From positions 1 to 14,770 of the forward strand of contig JADDPR010000283.1 of assembly GCA_016781775.1 (NCBI GenBank): DNA of 14,770 nucleotides, given 5' to 3'. Every line of letters begins with the position of its first letter. Within the stretch, counting starts at the first letter, position 1. The translations under genes and the position numbers were made by a program. Positions 13,375 through 14,770 of the stretch are shown piece by piece. The DNA is from Rubrobacter sp. (GTDB lineage: Bacteria; Actinomycetota; Rubrobacteria; Rubrobacterales; Rubrobacteraceae). The notes under the pieces are model-generated. The model was not told the DNA's origin and did no database searches. It was given only the letters and a program-made list of their open reading frames with translations.

Positions 13375-14496
13375 TTATCCTTCGTAGCAAGCTTCTCCAC
13401 CGGCCTGCATGCCCCGGATCTTCTCCTCATTGATCGCGACGACGTTCTCCGGGATCTGGACGTAGTTCTGCTCGGGAGCGAGCTCCTGGCCCTCGTGCGT
13501 CACGAACCACGCCGTCTCGGCGACCGCCTTGCACTCGGCGAGGTCTTCCATCTCGCTGCGCACCAGCATCCAGGTGAGGCCGGTGATCGGGTAGACGCCC
13601 TCCCCCTGCGGGTTCGTCTCGGAGATCGTGACCTTCAGATCCTCCGGGATCTCGGCGTTCTCGATCGCCGCCCGGGCGCTCTCGACGCTCGGCTCGACGA
13701 ACTCGCCGCCGGGCTCCGTGCCGATGTTGGCGTAGGAGATGTCGTTCTCTATCGCGTACTCCAGGCCAACGTAGCCTATGGAGTTCGGGGTCTGGGTGAT
13801 CTGGCCCGCCACGCCCTCGTTGCCGTCGCCGCCGATGCCGGTGGGCCACTCGATCTCCGAGCCCGCGCCGGGGCCGCCCTCCCAGTCCGGGCTTACCGCC
13901 GACAGGTAGTTCGTGAAGATGCTCGTCGTCCCCGAACCGTCCGAGCGGTGAACCACCGCGATCTCCTCGCCCGGCAGTTGGGCATCCGGGTTGAGCTCGG
14001 CGATCGCCGGGTCGTTCCACGTCGTGATGTTGCCCAGGAAGATGTCCGAGAGCACCGGCCCTGTGAGGTTGAGCTCTTCGACGCCTTCCAGGTTGTACGC
14101 TGCGACGACCGCGCCGCCGACGGTGGCGATGTGCTGCGGATCGCCGCCCGCCTGCTGCTCTTCCTCCGCCTCCATCGGCGCGTCGGAGGCGCCGAAGGCC
14201 ACCGTCTTCTGGATAAACTGCTCCCGGCCGCCGCTGGAGCCTATGGACTGGTAGTTGACCTGCGGCCCGCCATCCTGCGCGAGCTTCTGGAACATCGCCG
14301 AGTAGACCGGGGCCGGGAACGACGCCCCCGCGCCGTTTATGCTCTGGGCCGCCTCTCCTCCACCACCGCCAGAGCCGCCGTTACCGCCTTCGCTCTGGGG
14401 CTCCTCGCCCTGCCCAACCGTGCCTCCACATCCGGCAACGGCAAAGGACAACACCAGCGCCGCCACCAGCGGCTTCCAACACGCAACTCCGCTCAA
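13375..14496 (-). CDS. pstS: Phosphate-binding lipoprotein PstS
   Basis: The extracellular solute-binding component that captures phosphate and passes it to PstCA. 373 residues. A short signal peptide ends in the lipobox VAGC, so Cys23 would be lipidated and the protein anchored to the membrane. A glycine- and serine-rich linker (about 35-50) precedes the binding domain. Phosphate-contacting motifs typical of PstS are visible: INGAGASFPAPVY, YQSIGSSGGREQF, FGASDAPM, VHRSDGSGTTSIF and SIGYVGLEYA. The start is TTG at 14496, because GAGAGGAG lies a few bases before it and the signal peptide then has normal length. The ATG at 14568 overlaps the proposed -10 element and would give an atypical N terminus. 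It is the first gene of pstSCAB-phoU. Confidence 0.95.
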   Translation of the reverse strand: MSGVACWKPLVAALVLSFAVAGCGGTVGQGEEPQSEGGNGGSGGGGGEAAQSINGAGASFPAPVYSAMFQKLAQDGGPQVNYQSIGSSGGREQFIQKTVAFGASDAPMEAEEEQQAGGDPQHIATVGGAVVAAYNLEGVEELNLTGPVLSDIFLGNITTWNDPAIAELNPDAQLPGEEIAVVHRSDGSGTTSIFTNYLSAVSPDWEGGPGAGSEIEWPTGIGGDGNEGVAGQITQTPNSIGYVGLEYAIENDISYANIGTEPGGEFVEPSVESARAAIENAEIPEDLKVTISETNPQGEGVYPITGLTWMLVRSEMEDLAECKAVAETAWFVTHEGQELAPEQNYVQIPENVVAINEEKIRGMQAGGEACYEG

Positions 14497-14563
14497 CCGA
14501 CCGCTCCTCTCAATCTCGACCCGGAACACAAAGCTCTTCCAAGGGCCCGGTTTCCAGGGCGAG

Positions 14564-14569
14564 ATCATA
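14564..14569 (-). promoter_or_regulatory. Candidate -10 element of pstS
   Basis: TATGAT on the minus strand matches five of six consensus bases. It predicts transcription start near 14557 and a leader of about 60 bases. No good -35 is present at 17 bases, as expected for a promoter that needs an activator. The Pho-type repeats begin about 31 bases upstream. Confidence 0.5.
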
Positions 14570-14600
14570 GGGCACGAAACCCGATCCGTAGTTGCACTTA

Positions 14601-14628
14601 TGTAAACGGTTCTTTAAATCCGTGTTAC
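14601..14628 (-). promoter_or_regulatory. Pho-type operator: three hexamers 11 bases apart
   Basis: On the minus strand, GTAACA, TTAAAG and TTTACA begin in exact 11-base steps (plus-strand positions 14623-14628, 14612-14617 and 14601-14606). PhoP of Bacillus-type Gram-positives binds TT(A/C/T)ACA-like hexamers with this spacing, so a phosphate-starvation response regulator probably binds here and activates pstS. The stretch is markedly AT-rich compared with its surroundings. The outer parts also form an inverted repeat TATGTAA...TTACATA, so a dimer binding a dyad is an alternative reading. Confidence 0.6.
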
Positions 14629-14641
14629 ATACGGTGTCCGT

Positions 14642-14708
14642 GGTCCCTTCCTTCGCAGGTGGCTCCGAGACTCGGGAGCCCAGCCGATATGGCGCAGTCG
14701 ACGGGACC
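14642..14708. repeat. Hairpin nested in a longer inverted repeat upstream of pstS
   Basis: GGCTCCGAG (14661-14669) pairs with CTCGGGAGCC (14671-14680) with one bulged base. Farther out GGTCCC (14642-14647) pairs with GGGACC (14703-14708). No T-run follows on either strand. It could be the terminator of a gene beyond the window or a structured RNA end. I do not recognise an RNA family. Confidence 0.35.
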
Positions 14709-14770
14709 GCTCCGACTACGGCCTCTCTCCTGATCAGCTGCCCCAACCAGAGCTTCTCCTTTGGAGAGTC

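Noticed and set aside
14510..14770. Minus-strand frame open from the right edge through the pstS upstream region
   Set aside because: It runs through the Pho-type repeats and the -10 element and has no recognised domain. At most its right-hand part could be the end of a neighbouring gene.
14642..14770. Possible riboswitch before pstS
   Set aside because: The paired segments lie upstream of the predicted pstS transcription start and match no consensus I know (c-di-AMP, c-di-GMP and cobalamin were considered).
1..14770. Mobile elements, CRISPR arrays, defence or biosynthetic clusters
   Set aside because: No transposase, integrase, repeat-spacer pattern or toxin/defence-type gene was seen. All main genes except the small plus-strand one belong to known housekeeping or transport families.

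Overview
The window looks like a piece of chromosome from a high-GC Gram-positive actinobacterium. GC is about two thirds and most codons end in G or C. Gene order and protein style resemble Rubrobacter and relatives, but that placement is from memory of the families and no search was run. Eleven confidently or fairly confidently called genes are present. All are on the minus strand except one 60-codon gene at 6011-6193. I see no tRNA, rRNA, IS element, CRISPR array or prophage gene. By gene content this is an ordinary core-metabolism and phosphate-uptake region. The notable points are regulatory sites and gene boundaries rather than a new multi-gene system.

Reading in the direction of transcription (right to left), the right half is a complete high-affinity phosphate locus: pstS (13375-14496), pstC (12285-13283), pstA (11419-12288), pstB (10493-11389) and phoU (9780-10478). 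Upstream of pstS are three TTxACA-like hexamers spaced exactly 11 bases apart (14601-14628), which fits a PhoP/PhoB-type operator, and a TATGAT -10 element. Between pstS and pstC lie two hairpins, one with a perfect 14-bp stem. They could make pstS mRNA more abundant than that of the membrane components. phoU ends in a 9-bp hairpin whose loop carries the stop codon.

Next come an Rrf2-family regulator with three cysteines in an IscR-like position (9192-9689), behind an extended -10 promoter and a small dyad, and a SAM-dependent methyltransferase of the METTL/lysine-methyltransferase type (8501 to about 9181) with no conventional start codon. The UvrD/PcrA DNA helicase (6288-8450) follows. Its extended -10 lies only seven bases before a GTG start, so its mRNA is probably leaderless.

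After an intergenic stretch holding the plus-strand small possible zinc-binding protein, a CBS-DRTGG family II pyrophosphatase (3694-5316) is followed 14 bases later by folD (2825-3679), probably as one operon. A 61-codon protein-like frame without a start codon follows the folD stop in the same frame. After about 580 bases with several dyads but no convincing gene comes a lone succinate dehydrogenase/fumarate reductase-type flavoprotein (298-2055), closed by a clear intrinsic terminator. At the far left edge a further minus-strand gene may begin.

Functionally, PstSCAB imports phosphate, PhoU reports transporter status, and the pyrophosphatase recovers phosphate from PPi under probable adenine-nucleotide control. 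FolD supplies one-carbon units, and the flavoprotein handles C4-dicarboxylate redox chemistry. Seven of the eleven main genes start with GTG or TTG, so gene starts here were set mainly by Shine-Dalgarno position and neighbour spacing.
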